NCBI GenBank assembly: GCA_012932865.1 | Contig: SAXG01000002.1 | Location: 1,860,001-1,924,000, forward strand | Source: Amylostereum areolatum | Lineage: Eukaryota > Basidiomycota > Agaricomycetes > Russulales > Stereaceae | Direction of reading: 5' to 3' | Length of the DNA: 64,000 nucleotides | Part shown: one piece after another, positions 50,102 to 62,281 of the stretch | Numbering within the stretch: position 1 is the first letter of the stretch | Layout of the letters: every line of letters begins with the position of its first letter | Made by a program: the position numbers and the translations under genes | The notes under the pieces: model-generated | What the model saw: the letters and a program-made list of their open reading frames with translations, nothing else | What the model was told of the DNA's origin: nothing | Database searches by the model: none

Positions 50102-52151
50102 TCATGCGCCATCTCGGGTCTTCGCCTTTGTCTTCTTAGCGATGAAGTCCGCCAGGTATTCCACCATTTTGGCCGTCTCTTCGCCCACAGGGCGAATCCA
50201 CTGCTCGGGGAGCGCGAACCCATACTGCATAGAGTGCCGGTCTGAGCCCGCGTCGATGAGGACGGCGAACGAGGGGAGGACGTACGGTTCCAGTGTCACG
50301 GAGGTGCGCCGCGAACGAGTACTTCACGCCGACTTGGTGATACATCCAATCGACGACGTTCCCGGGGGCCCTATCCGACAACACCCGACCAGCGATCAAC
50401 GGAGTACAAAGGTGATAAACAAGTGGAGCTTACCGATACAGGGTCGAGCATAGCGTTCCGGTCTGCACATGTCGTCAGCCTTTGAACAAGAACGTAGACA
50501 GGGCACCTACGGTGAACGACGTCCCGTGCGACTTCTTCATCATATGCGCGGCCCCCGAAATCGCCTCGAGCTGATCCTCGGCATCCTTGGGGCTCCTCTT
50601 GCACGAATACGAGTAGGGCGCCGATACTGCGAGAACATCGCCGCCATAAGCCGGAGCGGAGATGGAAGGTGCGGGACTAGGGAGGTTCTAGACGACATAC
50701 ACATCTGACCATAGCTTCGAAGGTCGATGAACGCCTCCAGACGAGGCAGGCGCTCGAAGTAGTTGGCCATGTTGTTCACTTCGGGAGCCTGGAAGGGACG
50801 ATTGCCTGGGTACCAGTGCGAGCACGGGTCGCCCTCTTCCCTCTTCTGAACAGCGTTCTTCTCGGAAACGGCCGCGTCATGTTTTGCGGTGAGATACTTT
50901 GAGTGCACTTTCCACTTGTATCCCTGATATATAACGATGTTAAGGTCGCGCACAAGCTGCGCTAGGGACACCGTACCCAGTTCCTAGAAGAGGAGAGGGA
51001 CGTCAAGATACCTGGGCGATAAGACGTTGGAGAATCGTACGTACCTGTTCATGTCCACGCCGACGCATTTGGCTTGGTGACCCAACGGGAGACGGTCCTT
51101 ATACCTGTGGGTGCGATAAGCCCATCGAAGGCTGGGGCTGGATCCAAAGAAGTGTACCAGAAGCGGTCCTTTTCCCAGGTGTAGACGTACCCGTCCGGGT
51201 TCGGTGCAGGAACGATGAAGAATGTCTATCGGCCGATTTCAGAGGTAGGCGAAGGCGAGGACAAGGTGAGCTTACGAATGTCTCCAGCAGAGGGGCGAGG
51301 GAGTAGGGTTCGGAGGCATTCGCGACGAGGGCATGGGCGAGGTATATCGCTGCCGCAGACGCGACCCACTTTTGATAACTCAGTGTCAGATCCCAGACGG
51401 TACGCGCGCGGAATTTGTGGCTACGCGCTCACCTCACGGGCGTGTTGGGCGCCTGAAATCACGAAGCCGAGAGGCGCTGCTGCTGCGGAGGTGTCAGTGC
51501 CTTGCACTTTCGAGTCGTGTGACCCCGAATGTCCTTTGGCTCTGCTTGAAATTTCGAGCGCATACATCTCGCGACCTTCACCGCTGTGGCCGAGAGGTAC
51601 GACTTTGACCTTGTCGGGGTACTGCCTTGCGAATTGGTTGATGAATGCGTAGAGCTCGTCCAGGCTGTGGTACGCGGAGTGGAAGGTCGTGTTGGCGAGC
51701 GAGGATAGGTCCCACTCCAGACCCGGGGTCGAAGGTGTGGTCTGAACATTTGGCGCGTGCTGAACGATGGGATGATCAGAAAAGCGGAAGGGGAGGGGAG
51801 ATGGGAGGCCGGGAGTCGGCGTCGGCAAAGTCTTGAGCGGCGGGAAAGTATACATCGACGTGGGACGGGGTCGCTTGCCAGATGTCCCAGTCATTCGCCT
51901 GTCATCGGGATTCAGTTGTCGAGGATCCGACCATACGAGCGCGCAACATGCACCTGAGCGAGTCCGAGCACCTCCGCCGCCTCACCCGTTGAGCGCACGG
52001 CGTACCGCCGCAGGGTTCCGCTTCCCGTGCCGGTCGGTCGGTCGGTCTCCGCTAAAACATGTTGAGCGCTGGGGTACGCGAGGACCGGGGAGAGCAGCGA
52101 AAGCAGGAAGGGGAGGTGAAACGCGACGGAGCCCCAGTGGGCGTGCGGCAT
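50102..52151 (-). CDS. ECM14: M14 metallocarboxypeptidase-like protein, Ecm14 type, apparently inactive
   Basis: Secreted or vacuolar M14 carboxypeptidase relative. The ATG at 52151 starts a signal peptide ([20 protein letters not shown]), then a propeptide-like region ([20 protein letters not shown]). The peptidase domain begins [20 protein letters not shown] and [15 protein letters not shown]. The first zinc motif is intact: ISGAQHARE (HxxE, an intron follows the Glu). Next are [20 protein letters not shown] and the binding segment near [17 protein letters not shown]. The third zinc ligand, normally His in the H-S-Y-[SG]-Q strand, is Arg here ([11 protein letters not shown], about 50710). 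The general-base Glu of the F-E-L-R-D-T-G block is His ([11 protein letters not shown], about 50300). The protein ends at 50102. Both losses point to a pseudo-enzyme; yeast Ecm14 is likewise described as inactive. Confidence 0.88.
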
Positions 52152-52800
52152 GACGGTAGGCGGAGCAGAGGACTGGAAATCCTTTTCCTGCTTTGAACTT
52201 TGGGCGTGAGCGGCGTCGGCTTTTCTCAGCCGAGCTTGTTCTCTTCCTGCCTACTCACTTACATATATACCACGACCTCCGGTCTTCACCGCGTTCCGCA
52301 ATTCAATGGATGGGAGGGGTTTCCGCATGGCGCCAATCGTACGCAGGGACACCGTTTGATGAATGTTCGGGACTCCGTGGAGAAATGAAATGTACTTGTG
52401 CTGACTTCACAACACATCTTACTTACAGCAACGGACCAAACGGTCACGCGGAGTCCCTCAAGCTTTCTCCTCAAGCTTCTGTCATCTCAAAAAAGTCAAC
52501 ACAAGTTCCCGAACATCGATATCAATGGCGACGTCCAAGATATCCCGGTGCGGGCTCATCGATGGACTCACAAGTTGGCTGCCTCGGAGCTGACGGAGTG
52601 CGTCGCTGCCCGACCGCGCAACGCTCTCTCTGCTTCGAGTCTCTGACCACCGTTCCTCCGTGATGCTGGCCATGGGACTCGGACGCACGGTGGATTCCCC
52701 GGCACGTCATACGCTCAGGCGGGCGGCAGGCGTCTTCTTGGTGCCACCTTAAAAGCAAGGGAACCCCACGTCGTCTTGCCCCACCTTTCATCGAACCGCC
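52152..52800. other. Divergent intergenic region
   Basis: 649 bp between the carboxypeptidase-like start and the aldo-keto reductase start; nothing beyond a shared promoter was recognised. Confidence 0.4.
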
Positions 52801-54505
52801 ATGGCAGAAGTCGTCAGCAGGAACATACCCTACGGTCTGTATATGGCTCCCCACCCCGTTATGCCACACCCAGGAAACTGACCTATAGCCAGTCCGTTTG
52901 GGAAACTCGGGCCTGAAGATATCCAAGATCGTCCTCGGATGCATGTCCTATGGAAATCCCAACTGGCAGCCCTGGGTACTGGGAGAGGAGGAGGCGATCC
53001 AACATATCAAATACGCGTGCGCCTCTGTTCCACCCTGCTCTCATCCTAGCCCATCGTAACGCGGACGTGGATAGCTACGAGCACGGCGTCAACACGTTCG
53101 ACACCGCCAACGTCTATTCCAACGGCGTCTCCGAGTCCGTCCTGGGCAAGGCGATCAAGCAGCTCAAGATCAACCGCGACGAGATCGTGGTCATCACCAA
53201 GGCGCGCATCCACACCTCAACCCTCTGGGCGGCAGAACTCTTATACCTCACCATATATTTCAGGTCGGCTTCTGCTTGGATCGGAACCCAAACAGCACCA
53301 TCTTCGCTCGTCCCGCGAGCGAGCTCGATTCGATGGGGTATCCCAACCAATACGGACTCAGTCGAAAGGCGCGTGTTCTTCCCTCCTTGGGTGTTGTCGC
53401 GGTGCATATATATTCATGCTCCTCCGTACACAGCACATCTTCGCGTCGGTGAAAGCCTCGCTCGAGCGCCTCCAGCTCGACTACGTCGACGTGCTGCTTT
53501 GTGCGCACCTCCCGTTACCTTTCTCGTCGACAGCCGGGCTTACTTCCGCGCAGGCCATCGGTTCGACTACAACACGCCCATCGAGGAGACGATGCAAGCG
53601 CTGCACGACGTCGTCAAAGCCGGCTACGTCCGCTACATCGGCATGAGCAGCTGTTTCGCCTGGCAGTGTGCGTCCTTCCTCCGCCTCTTTCGCACTTCCA
53701 TCTCGTCTCACGCGTCTTCGTCCGCCAGTCCACGCCATGCAAAGTAAGCAGAACGCGCACCGCAGCGCAGCGTCTCGAAGCTGACCCGAGCGCGCTACGC
53801 AGACTACGCCATCGCGAACAAGCTCACGCCCTTCATCGCGATGCAGAACCACTATTCCCTCGCCTACAGGGAGGAGGAGCGCGAAATGATGCCCACGCTC
53901 AAGGTGCGACACCCTACCTCTCTCCCCCCAGACGTTTGCGCTCAACCCGTACTACGATCCATAGCACTTCGGCGTCGGCTCGATGGCGTGGTCGCCTCTG
54001 GCCCGCGGCGTGCTCACGCGTCCCGTGGGCACGGCGACGACACGCAGCGGCAGCGACGCGTGAGCCCGTCCTTCCCAGTCCCACACCGTGCGCTAATCCC
54101 TGCCCCCGCCACAACAGCCTCCAGCGAAACTACCAGAACGGCGCCGGGACGGACGCGATCGTCGCCCGGTACGTTCTGTCCTTGCACTGAACTCCGCAGG
54201 CCACTCTGACCTCAGCCTTCTGCGTCAGCGTCGAAGAAGTCGCGAAGAAACGCGGGGTGCCCATGGCGCAGGTCGCGCTCGCGTGGACGCTGTCCCGCGC
54301 GACCTCCGCCGTCGTCGGCACGACGAGCTTGGAGAAGCTCGCGGAGCTCCTCGGTGCGTCCCTCCTTTTCTCTCTCTTTTTTACGCGTCGGGCTGACGGG
54401 TGTATGCGTCTGTGCTTAGGCGCGGTCGACGTGGAGTTGACGGAGGAGGAGAAGAAAGCGATGGAGGAGCCGTACGTCCCGAGGACAATCTTTGGGCATG
54501 CGTAA
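52801..54505 (+). CDS. Aldo-keto reductase
   Basis: NADPH-dependent aldehyde/ketone reductase, (beta/alpha)8 barrel. The ATG at 52801 opens MAEVVSRNIPY. Exons give RFGNSGLKISKIVLGCMSYG-like sequence (as read, LGNSGLKISKIVLGCMSYG). Then follow EHGVNTFDTANVYSNGVSES (catalytic Asp and Tyr), KINRDEIVVITK (Lys), LERLQLDYVDVLL plus HRFDYNTPIEE (His), and AGYVRYIGMSSCFAWQ. Next are LTPFIAMQNHYSLAYREEER, the cofactor segment FGVGSMAWSPLARGVLTRPV, and VPMAQVALAWTLSR with VVGTTSLEKLAELLGAVDVE. It ends at 54505 with VPRTIFGHA. The Asp-Tyr-Lys-His tetrad is complete; length about 350 residues. It resembles fungal aryl-alcohol-dehydrogenase-like or YakC-type reductases. About nine introns. Confidence 0.92.
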
Positions 54506-54860
54506 ACGCTAGGAGGGAAAATGCGAATACTGTACGATAGGAGACTGCAATTTGCATATCGCGGAGGTTTATGCCTTCCAGGGTATCCCCTATGAAGGAG
54601 CCATCTTCCACGCTCATGAAGAGATAGAGCAGGTTCATAACATCTAAACTAATACACCGACTGCCTGGCAAGCCGCACAACAACGACAACAAAATAGGCC
54701 AAACCGAGGCAGTCTCCCAAGATCGAACAGTGAACACAGCCCGTCCCGCCCAGTGCGGGATATAAACCGTATCGTATCGTATCGTAACGTATATACTTAT
54801 CGTATCCTACCATTATCCGCTATGCGCCGACTAGAGAAAAACACCGTTCGTCGCATCCGC
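54506..54860. other. Convergent 3' region with hairpin and CGTAT repeat
   Basis: 355 bp between two converging gene ends. TCCCGC (54744-54749) and GCGGGA (54755-54760) can form a stem with a 5-nt loop. Imperfect CGTAT units follow at 54768-54805. Confidence 0.5.
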
Positions 54861-57216
54861 TCACTTGGAGCCGGGGTCGTATTGCCCGTCCGCGAGGTTG
54901 TTGAGCCGCTCCTCGTCCGCGTCGAGCTGGCGGAAGCTGGCCCAGAAGAGGACGCCGCCGACGGCCGCGAGGACGGCCATGACGCCGTAGTTCCACACGA
55001 GCAGCGGGTCCGTCGACAAAGCTGATACATACGACATCGTTTGATCAGCACGGAGCGCACAAAAAAGAGACAACGGGGTGGACGCACATGTGAAAGCCTC
55101 GCCGAGCGCGGCGGCGATGGCGGATGTGAAGAGGAAGACCGAGGTGACGAGCGACTTCATGTTCTTGGGTGCTTTGGTGAACGCGTACTCGAGCCCGGTG
55201 ATCGACGCGAAAATCTCGGAGATGGCGATGAGGATGTAGGAGCCGGTTTGGATCCACACATTGAGCGGCGACGGGTCGCAGGTGGCGGCGTGGGTGCCGC
55301 ACGCGCTCTTCTGCACAACGGGAAAGAAAGGACTCAGAAAACATTTGAGGGGGGGTAAGGGAAAAGAACACGAACCTTGTAAATGTAATGTTGGACAACC
55401 GCGGCCCAGACCATGGCAAGGGCGCCAGTGTAGAAACCCCAGGTGATCTTCTTGAGCGCGGTGAAGCGGATGCCGTTGCGCGCGAGGAAGGGGTAGAGGA
55501 ACATGTCAAAGATCGGGATGAGGATGAGGAGCGCGAACGGGTCCAGGTTGTTGATGACGTCGTTCGGCACGCCGTGCGTCTGCATCGTCGCCGCCTGCGA
55601 GGTCAAGTTGTTCACAATCTGGTTGTAGGGGAGCCCTGAATGTGAAAGATAAAACGATGCGGTCAAGACATTGGAATGGACGGCGGGAAGCAGAGGCACG
55701 CACAGTACAGGGGGAACCAAACGAACACGGAGCATGCTTTGAATCCACGACGGACCTCGTCGACCCAGGCATCATCGAAAGTCATCCAGGCGGGACGTTG
55801 GTCAAGGGGGATCTTGCTCGGCTTGGTCGACTCCCAGAAGTCGTCCGCCTTCATGTTCTTCCATAACTGGATCGGGTTAAGAGTCCAGCGGCCACGGGTG
55901 CCGTAGCTCCAGAGGCGCAAACTCTTGGCGAGGACGGAGCCTTGCGGAGGGGTGTGCTTGTAGCGCTTGTATCCGATGATCAAGACGAGAGGGCAAAGCA
56001 TGTAGACGATGGTCGGGAGCGTGTACGCGAGCCAGAAACCGACATACTACAAGCGAGAGACATGTCAGTGAAATGGCGGCTACTTAGGGCGTGATAAACA
56101 ACTCGCCTTCTCCGCGAACGTCATCGAGATCTGGCCGACGAGAGCGCCCACATTGATGAAGAAGTAGAAGTACTGACGGAGATAGCATGGGGTAAGTGGT
56201 GCGCTAGTCCACAAGGGAATGGGCGCGTACCATGTAAATGCGAGCGGTCGTCATAGTGGGATCTACGATGACCTTTTCTCCGGTCGGTTGGGTCCTGACG
56301 AACGGCTTAAGGTGACGCTGCTGTTCGGCGACGAGGGGTGAGATGTTGGACTTGAATCCACCGGTACCCGCGCCCATGACGACCATAGCAAGGCAGAGCA
56401 CAGCGAGCGAGGCATCGGTGTTGCTTATGACTGACGGGATGGAGGAGACGATAAGGAGGATATGGCCGATGACGCAGATGCCGATGGATGCGCAGATGGT
56501 CTTGTAGCGTCCCCAATAGGAATCGGCGATGTAGGCACCGACGAGAGGGGTCATGTATGTCCTGCGCGCGAGTATGAGCGAATCACGAAATGATTTGGTG
56601 AGAGGAAAACACATACCAGAAACTGGTTGAAGGTGGTCAGACCGAACGAAGTCTGCTGGCCTTTGCCAAGAGCAGCCGGACTGCCCGTGCGCACCACCGG
56701 CACCCGTTCTTGAGTTTGCGGGTAACGGTTGTTGAATGAAGTTCGTCTGATGAACGGATGAGTTTGAGGGGGAAAGGGGTGAAGCCAAAAAGACGCACCC
56801 ATACGGCTGTACTGCCTTTTTTGATGTGCAAAGTCACCAACCTGGACGTCAAGAAAGTGTCTGGGATGCTCACCATAGTACTACAGGACAAGTGTGCGGT
56901 CAGCAACTGCCGTTGAGACGCATACATTGAACACTCACCGAGAAACGCTCTGCCATCTCCACAAACGCGATCACTGCGAACCAAGTTAGAGAATAGGCAA
57001 CGAGGAGAACGAGGGGGGGGACGCACGATAAGTGTTCCAATTGACGGCATCGGCGACGTGACGGAGGGAGTCCATCTCCTCAGCGGTGGGGGCAATGAAG
57101 CCATCGGGATACTCTGCATCGTAGGTGTTGACCGAGGCGGCCTTCTCGTCTGAGATCATGTCCTTGCCCGTTTCGCCGGCAGCGGCGAAAAAGAGATCGT
57201 CGGCGCCCTTCTCCAT
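54861..57216 (-). CDS. PTR2: Proton-coupled di/tripeptide transporter, PTR2/POT family (copy 1)
   Basis: Plasma-membrane symporter of the POT (PTR) family, 12 helices. The ATG at 57216 opens MEKGADDLFFAAAGETGKDM, a cytosolic N-terminus, then ADAVNWNTY and VEMAERFS (the ExxERF proton-coupling motif, 56960). MTPLVGAYIADSYWGRYKTI follows (PTR signature). Then ASIGICVIGHILLIVSSIPS, VVMGAGTGGFKSNISPLVAE, a long cytosolic loop (RLWSYGTRGRWTLNPIQLWK, WMTFDDAWVDEVRRGFKACS) and LDPFALLILIPIFDMFLYPF. SYILIAISEIFASITGLEYA and a short tail (ERLNNLADGQYDPGSK) end at 54861. No damage was seen. It is a close paralog of the gene at 62282, in opposite orientation. Confidence 0.93.
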
Positions 57217-58204
57217 TGTAGAAAAAGCTCTGAGTGCGGGGTGCGACGTGCAGAGACGATGGAGGGCGGAGGGGGAGCGGGACGGCGAGGGGGAGCGGAT
57301 GGGGGAGCGCAACGGGAAAAAACGGGCATCTCTGAGGGTTTTAAAGGAGGGTGACGGTTGGGTGGGTGGAACGGCCGCGGAGAGCGCCCACCGCCACGCA
57401 GACCGACTCCGCATCTTGCCCGTCGCGGCGCCCTCGTCCATGTGCTCCCCCTTTCCCCTATCTTTCCTTAGTCCACCCGGCTCTTCGCTCAGCCCAAGCC
57501 TTTTTTCTCCCTCTTCACCTCCTCGCCCCAACCCGTATCTACTTTCATCGCACATGAACAAGTCTTCACCTCTAGGCAGTCCGCTATATGCGTATGCATC
57601 CCAGACCCGTCCAACAGATCTCGGCCTAAGATCTATACGGAGGGCGCATCGCAATGAAATTTTTTGCTTCCGCATGCCCACATCTCCGGTTTTCATGGCA
57701 GGGCCCCAAACCATATTGCGTACAAATGGACGTCGTGCCAGGTCGTGCCCACCGTCGTCGCTTGATGCGCTCCCCTTTGCCCCAAAGGAACGAACAGGCC
57801 GATAATGATATCAGTTCTTCACCAGCGTTGTCGCTTCGCAATCTCGGATCTTGCTCGCCTAGATCTGGCCAGGCTCGATCAGGACCAATCGCGTGCCCCG
57901 CAAAACTGCCAGATGGACAATGCGATCTAGATTTCACCGCCGGCCTAAGATAACGCCCCGTTACCAGCTGCTGCTGTTGATACCAGTAGCAGTGCCGCAT
58001 CGTAATATGCGTTCACTGGACTGCCCCATAGTAGTCAGTTGGGTTTCGCATTTACCCCGGTCATACACGACCCGGGTTTCACGACGGGAGCATTTTTGCG
58101 AACTATGAATTTTGCAAATGCACATCTCGCGCGACCCCTCGCGTGCCATGAACACAGAATGGCGTGCCCGACTACGCTCCCCGAACCCATCCACAGTGCG
58201 AGCG
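57217..58204. other. Intergenic, 988 bp
   Basis: PTR2 copy 1 promoter and 3' region of the phytase-like gene. Long open frames on both strands (57125-57805, 57714-56986) are shadows or chance. A pyrimidine-rich stretch covers 57430-57530. Confidence 0.4.
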
Positions 58205-60267
58205 TCAGGAAAGGTCGCCGATGGCCGCTCCCGGAAGCGTCACTCTGAACACCAAAAACTGGTTGTCGTTGTCCAGCCCAGCGTCGAACGGCACCCCGAG
58301 CGAGATCCCCTGCGTGCTGATAAAGTCGTTGTCGGACTGGTGCAGCAGAAGCGAGCGCGACGACCGTAAGCGAAAGCACATCCACGCACGAGAGGAGAAC
58401 GCACCACCGTGAAGAGGAAGTAATCGTCCGGGTGGTCCTCGTCCTGGCAAGACGCGAGCGCCAAAGATTCCCACTTCGCGTCGAGGAGTGTTTGGTCGCC
58501 TGGATCGCCTGCATGAACGCGTCACTACGCCAATGACACTTCTGAACAAACGACGGAATATACCATTGTGCAGCCCAAACCGCGCCAACTGCGTCCCGTC
58601 TAGGTAGTCCACGAACCCAACGTACGTCGCCGGTGTGATGCCCTTCTTCAAATTCCCGCTATTCGCGATCGGGTTCGCCGGGTCGTCGTACTTGCTTCCG
58701 TGGATATCCGTCGCGTTCGCGAGCGAGATTAGGTCCGCTTGCCTGTGCAAGAGAAGAAATAAGCAAAGAGAGAACGAGCCCTCCAAGAGATCATCCCGCA
58801 TACTTGTATGAGGAGAGGTTCTCGTCGTCGTCGTCCCCGCGCCCATGCCCGTCGCGCGCGAGGACCAAAAACACGCCGTCGCTGACGAAATGCAATTCGC
58901 TCGCCCCAAGCGTCTTCGCGGAGCTGTCCAGCGGCAGCGGCACGACCCACTCGCCCGTGAGCGCAGGACGCACGGTAGCGGGGTCCGCCACGTCGTACGC
59001 GAGCAGTCGGGTGTACCGCGCGTTCTTCTTCTTGTTCCCCCCGTCCTGAATGGTCGCGGATTGCAAGAGCGCATAGAGCGTGCTTCCGTCGGTCGACGTG
59101 GTCAGCCCCTCGAACCCTGTGGAAAGGTTCAGCAAATATGAAGAAACGGCGGCGCGGCGATAGAGCGGGAAGTCATTGAGACACGTACCGTTGTTGCCTG
59201 CGCGGCCTGTGGTTGGATCGGTCTCGGACGTGAACATGAGGTTGCCGCCGTCGTCGAGAGGGAGGATGGCGTCCGGCGGCTGGATCGTCTGCACCAGCTC
59301 TCCCCCCGCGGAGAATCCGATAAACGTACGGTCCGTACTCGTCGCTCGCCCAGAATCTGTCCGTTCCACCGTCAGATCAGGCCGACCGGACAGGTGATAC
59401 GGTGGGGCATCGGTAATGAACGCACGTTCCATCCCTGTTCAACACCAAACCCTCGAGGTCGACCGTCAGATGGTTGAAACTTGAATTCGGGATGGGCATC
59501 GCCGGGTCGGCGAGGATCAAACTGGGATACCCAGCCTGCGCTGTGCGCGCGCCGAGCGCGTCGAGTCCTGTGGTCCTTGAGCCGTTGCGCTCGGTATACA
59601 GCAGAGTGTCACGGTACGTGAGCTTGAGCGTCTTCTGCGCGTCCACGAAGGAGAGCGGGGTCTCATCAACATACGGCGTGAGCACAAAGTCGATGGCGTG
59701 ATGACGGCCCTGGTAGTTGACAGTTCCGTCACTATATAGATAGAAAGGTGGCGGGGATCAGAAGAGTGAACATGCGCGGCGTGGGGACGGAGGCGGGAAT
59801 AGCGGAGCACGCACACGTTAAAGCCGCGGTCAGGCTGGACGATGAGCGTACCGGTGAAAGAGCCATTTGAGGAGCTTGTGAAGGTTTTCAGCGCAATGCC
59901 GCTACCGATGCCACCGATGGTGTCTCCTGAAAAGCCGTCCGGGATGAGAATAAAGAGACTGTTGTAAGCCGCGGATGAGCGCACCTGTCGACTCCGTCGC
60001 GTTGGAGGGGATAAGGCCAAAAGCAACCAAGCCCTATCACGACGAAGACGCGTCAGGACTCAATGCATCCCAAGACCGGCTAGAGCGTATGTAGAGGAAG
60101 AATTGCATACGTACCTTGTTCACGTACGTTTTGCCGTCGAGTTCGACGGAGGGGACGGAGGTGGTCCTGGGCGCGGGCCCAGAGTAAGCACTGCCAGCAA
60201 AAAGATGAAGGGCTAGAATTTGAGTGAGGAGCATCGCGATGGCGTCCGCTAGACGCACGAAGGCCAT
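58205..60267 (-). CDS. Secreted phytase-like esterase domain protein
   Basis: Resembles the esterase-like domain of phytase (PF13449), a beta-propeller-type secreted hydrolase. The ATG at 60267 starts a signal peptide (AIAMLLTQILALHLFAGSAY), then SVELDGKTYVNKGLVAFGLI, TIGGIGSGIALKTFTSS and GTLIVQPDRGFNV. Later blocks are HLTVDLEGLVLNRDGTFYIT, DDGGNLMFTSETDPTTGRAG, NNGFEGLTTSTDGSTLYALL, YTRLLAYDVADPATVRPALT, ELHFVSDGVFLVLARDGHGR, KWESLALASC and a final SDNDFISTQGISLGVPFD. The repeated [ED]-G-[LF]-x(2)-x-x-DG and E-x-D pattern, rich in Asp and Gly, suits a calcium-bound propeller. It ends VTLPGAAIGDLS at 58205. Substrate unproven; several N-x-S/T sites fit secretion. Confidence 0.85.
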
Positions 60268-62281
60268 CCATAACGAAGGTCGTAGTTACTTAAATACGTA
60301 AGGCCGCGCCCCGCCATGCCGGTGCATCTGGTTATGGTCGCACGTTGGACGTTGGACGCTGGGCATTGGAGCCGTTGCGCTGATCATGAGGTGATGTCGA
60401 ACGTGCGGGCGTAAATGATGAGTTCTTGAACCCAACCGATAGCATTTCTAGAAAAGAAACCGGTGAGCATCCGTGGACAGAACGACGACGGAGTCGGTCC
60501 GTTCTGCGTTCTCACCTCTATCCCGATCTATCCCAAGTGACCAACGCGAACATGGTGGGACTGGGGGCACAGTGACATTGTCGCAGACGTTTGCAAACGA
60601 AGGTTCGGACGAACGAGCGCGCGCTTGCTCTTTCGAGGCTGCCAGGCACGTTCATTTAGGAAAGAAGACACCCCAATCCAACCCCAATCGGTCACTTTGG
60701 CGGGCCGCAAGGCGGGGTTGTGACCCCAAATCAACTTCTTCGCGCGATTTCTCGCCTTTGTTGGGTAAAATAACAATTTCTTTGCACATCTGTTCATAGC
60801 TGCGAGTGCTATCTTTGCCACGGGAAGCTCGATGGGAGGCAGCACCTGACCAACCATTGTTGCTTCGAAGTTCATCATCGACTGAGCTCGACTTTTACTC
60901 ACGCGAAGATCGGATACAGTTCGCATGTCGACAGTCCTAGTCATATTTGAATCATTCTATGCGGCGTTGTCAGGTATTCTGTTGAAGGCCCCGGCGCACA
61001 TACTTATCCACCTCCGTGGGTAGGTAACACAAGGTTGCAACCTGCCCGCGGGCATCGGAGTGGTGAGCGCGTCGCTTTAAGTACCTCTGCTCGATTCCTC
61101 ATGCATATGGTCTACTAGGCGATGTTAACGATCTTCGACTGCGTGAGGTCAACTCACAGTTGGAACCTGTGGCAAGTGCGCTGTCTTTCGTTCCTCATTA
61201 AAAACATTGACAGTCGAACGCAGGATGTTCAATTCGAGGACTCACTCTTGCCGTGTTTTGTCTTCGTCTTTCCACCACAAATACAATCCGGTTACGGCAG
61301 CTTATATCCTTGGGCATTCCGCCCGCGTTATGACTTGCTTACATGCGGTTAGTCCCACCACCTTCGAGGTTTCGTTTCCCGGAAATACCACAACCATCGA
61401 CGCCTAGTATGTCCATCTTTTATTCACTTTTAAGTTGATGGGATCGACGACTAAGACAGCGTTGTAGTGATGTCATGTAGGCCTTGTGAGCGTTTGCCCG
61501 CCAACGAGCCCTTTTCGTTTCTTCTTTATCGATTCAATATCAGTCTCTGCGCCGAACTTTATCTTACCACCTGTGATCTAGCTTCGAGAACTCTTCGGTG
61601 GGATCTTCTTGCGCATGCTCCGATCCCTGTTCTTCCTGTAAGTAATCATGGATCAATCGCCGGCGAGCTTATAGCTGATGACACTTAAAATAGCGTTGTG
61701 GGCCCAGGCACGTCCAGCGTTGTTGAATATCGACCTCAGACATACATTCGGGTTTCCCAAGCGGTGCAGGTACATGTGGTCCAGCCACACATGATGCGAG
61801 GAAACATGTCCCATGTGTAGGAAGGCCTCGTGGCCTATCGATGATGAAACACCGAGAAGGTGCCAATAGCGCAATGCTTCTCCAAGCCATGCATATATAT
61901 CGATGCCAATACTCGACACCAAAGTGCTCAAGTACAACTCTGCAGGTCCCGCCGCCATTTTCACGCAAGCACCGAACGCGTCAGGAGTCGAACTCCGAAT
62001 CAAGGCGCCCGTGAGCAAGGCTGCCTTAGAAGTGTTAGTCGCTTTTCACGGTCACCATAGACCTGATAGCAATAGAGTCGGCCGCCATGCCCGCGTGGGA
62101 CTACTCTGTCATATTTGTACGAAAGCTTCTTCAAGCTCCAAAGGCACAGCGTGGTCGATGGGTCCTCCGTGGATATAAAAACTCCACAGCAAAGGACAGC
62201 ATCTCTGATCGGTCTTCCGCGAGCCCCTGCTCCCCCGCTCTGTGACCCCTCACCTCTTCAGTCCCTAGGTCTTTGCCATCG
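60268..62281. other. 2-kb intergenic region with a possible gene fragment
   Basis: Between the phytase-like start and PTR2 copy 2. At 61207-61405 a plus-strand frame reads HHKYNPVTAAYILGHSARVM and VSPTTFEVSFPGNTTTIDA with a GTATGT donor right after, so it may be the end of a short or decayed gene; no family was recognised. A GTTGGACG-type short duplication lies near 60346. Other frames look like chance. Confidence 0.3.
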
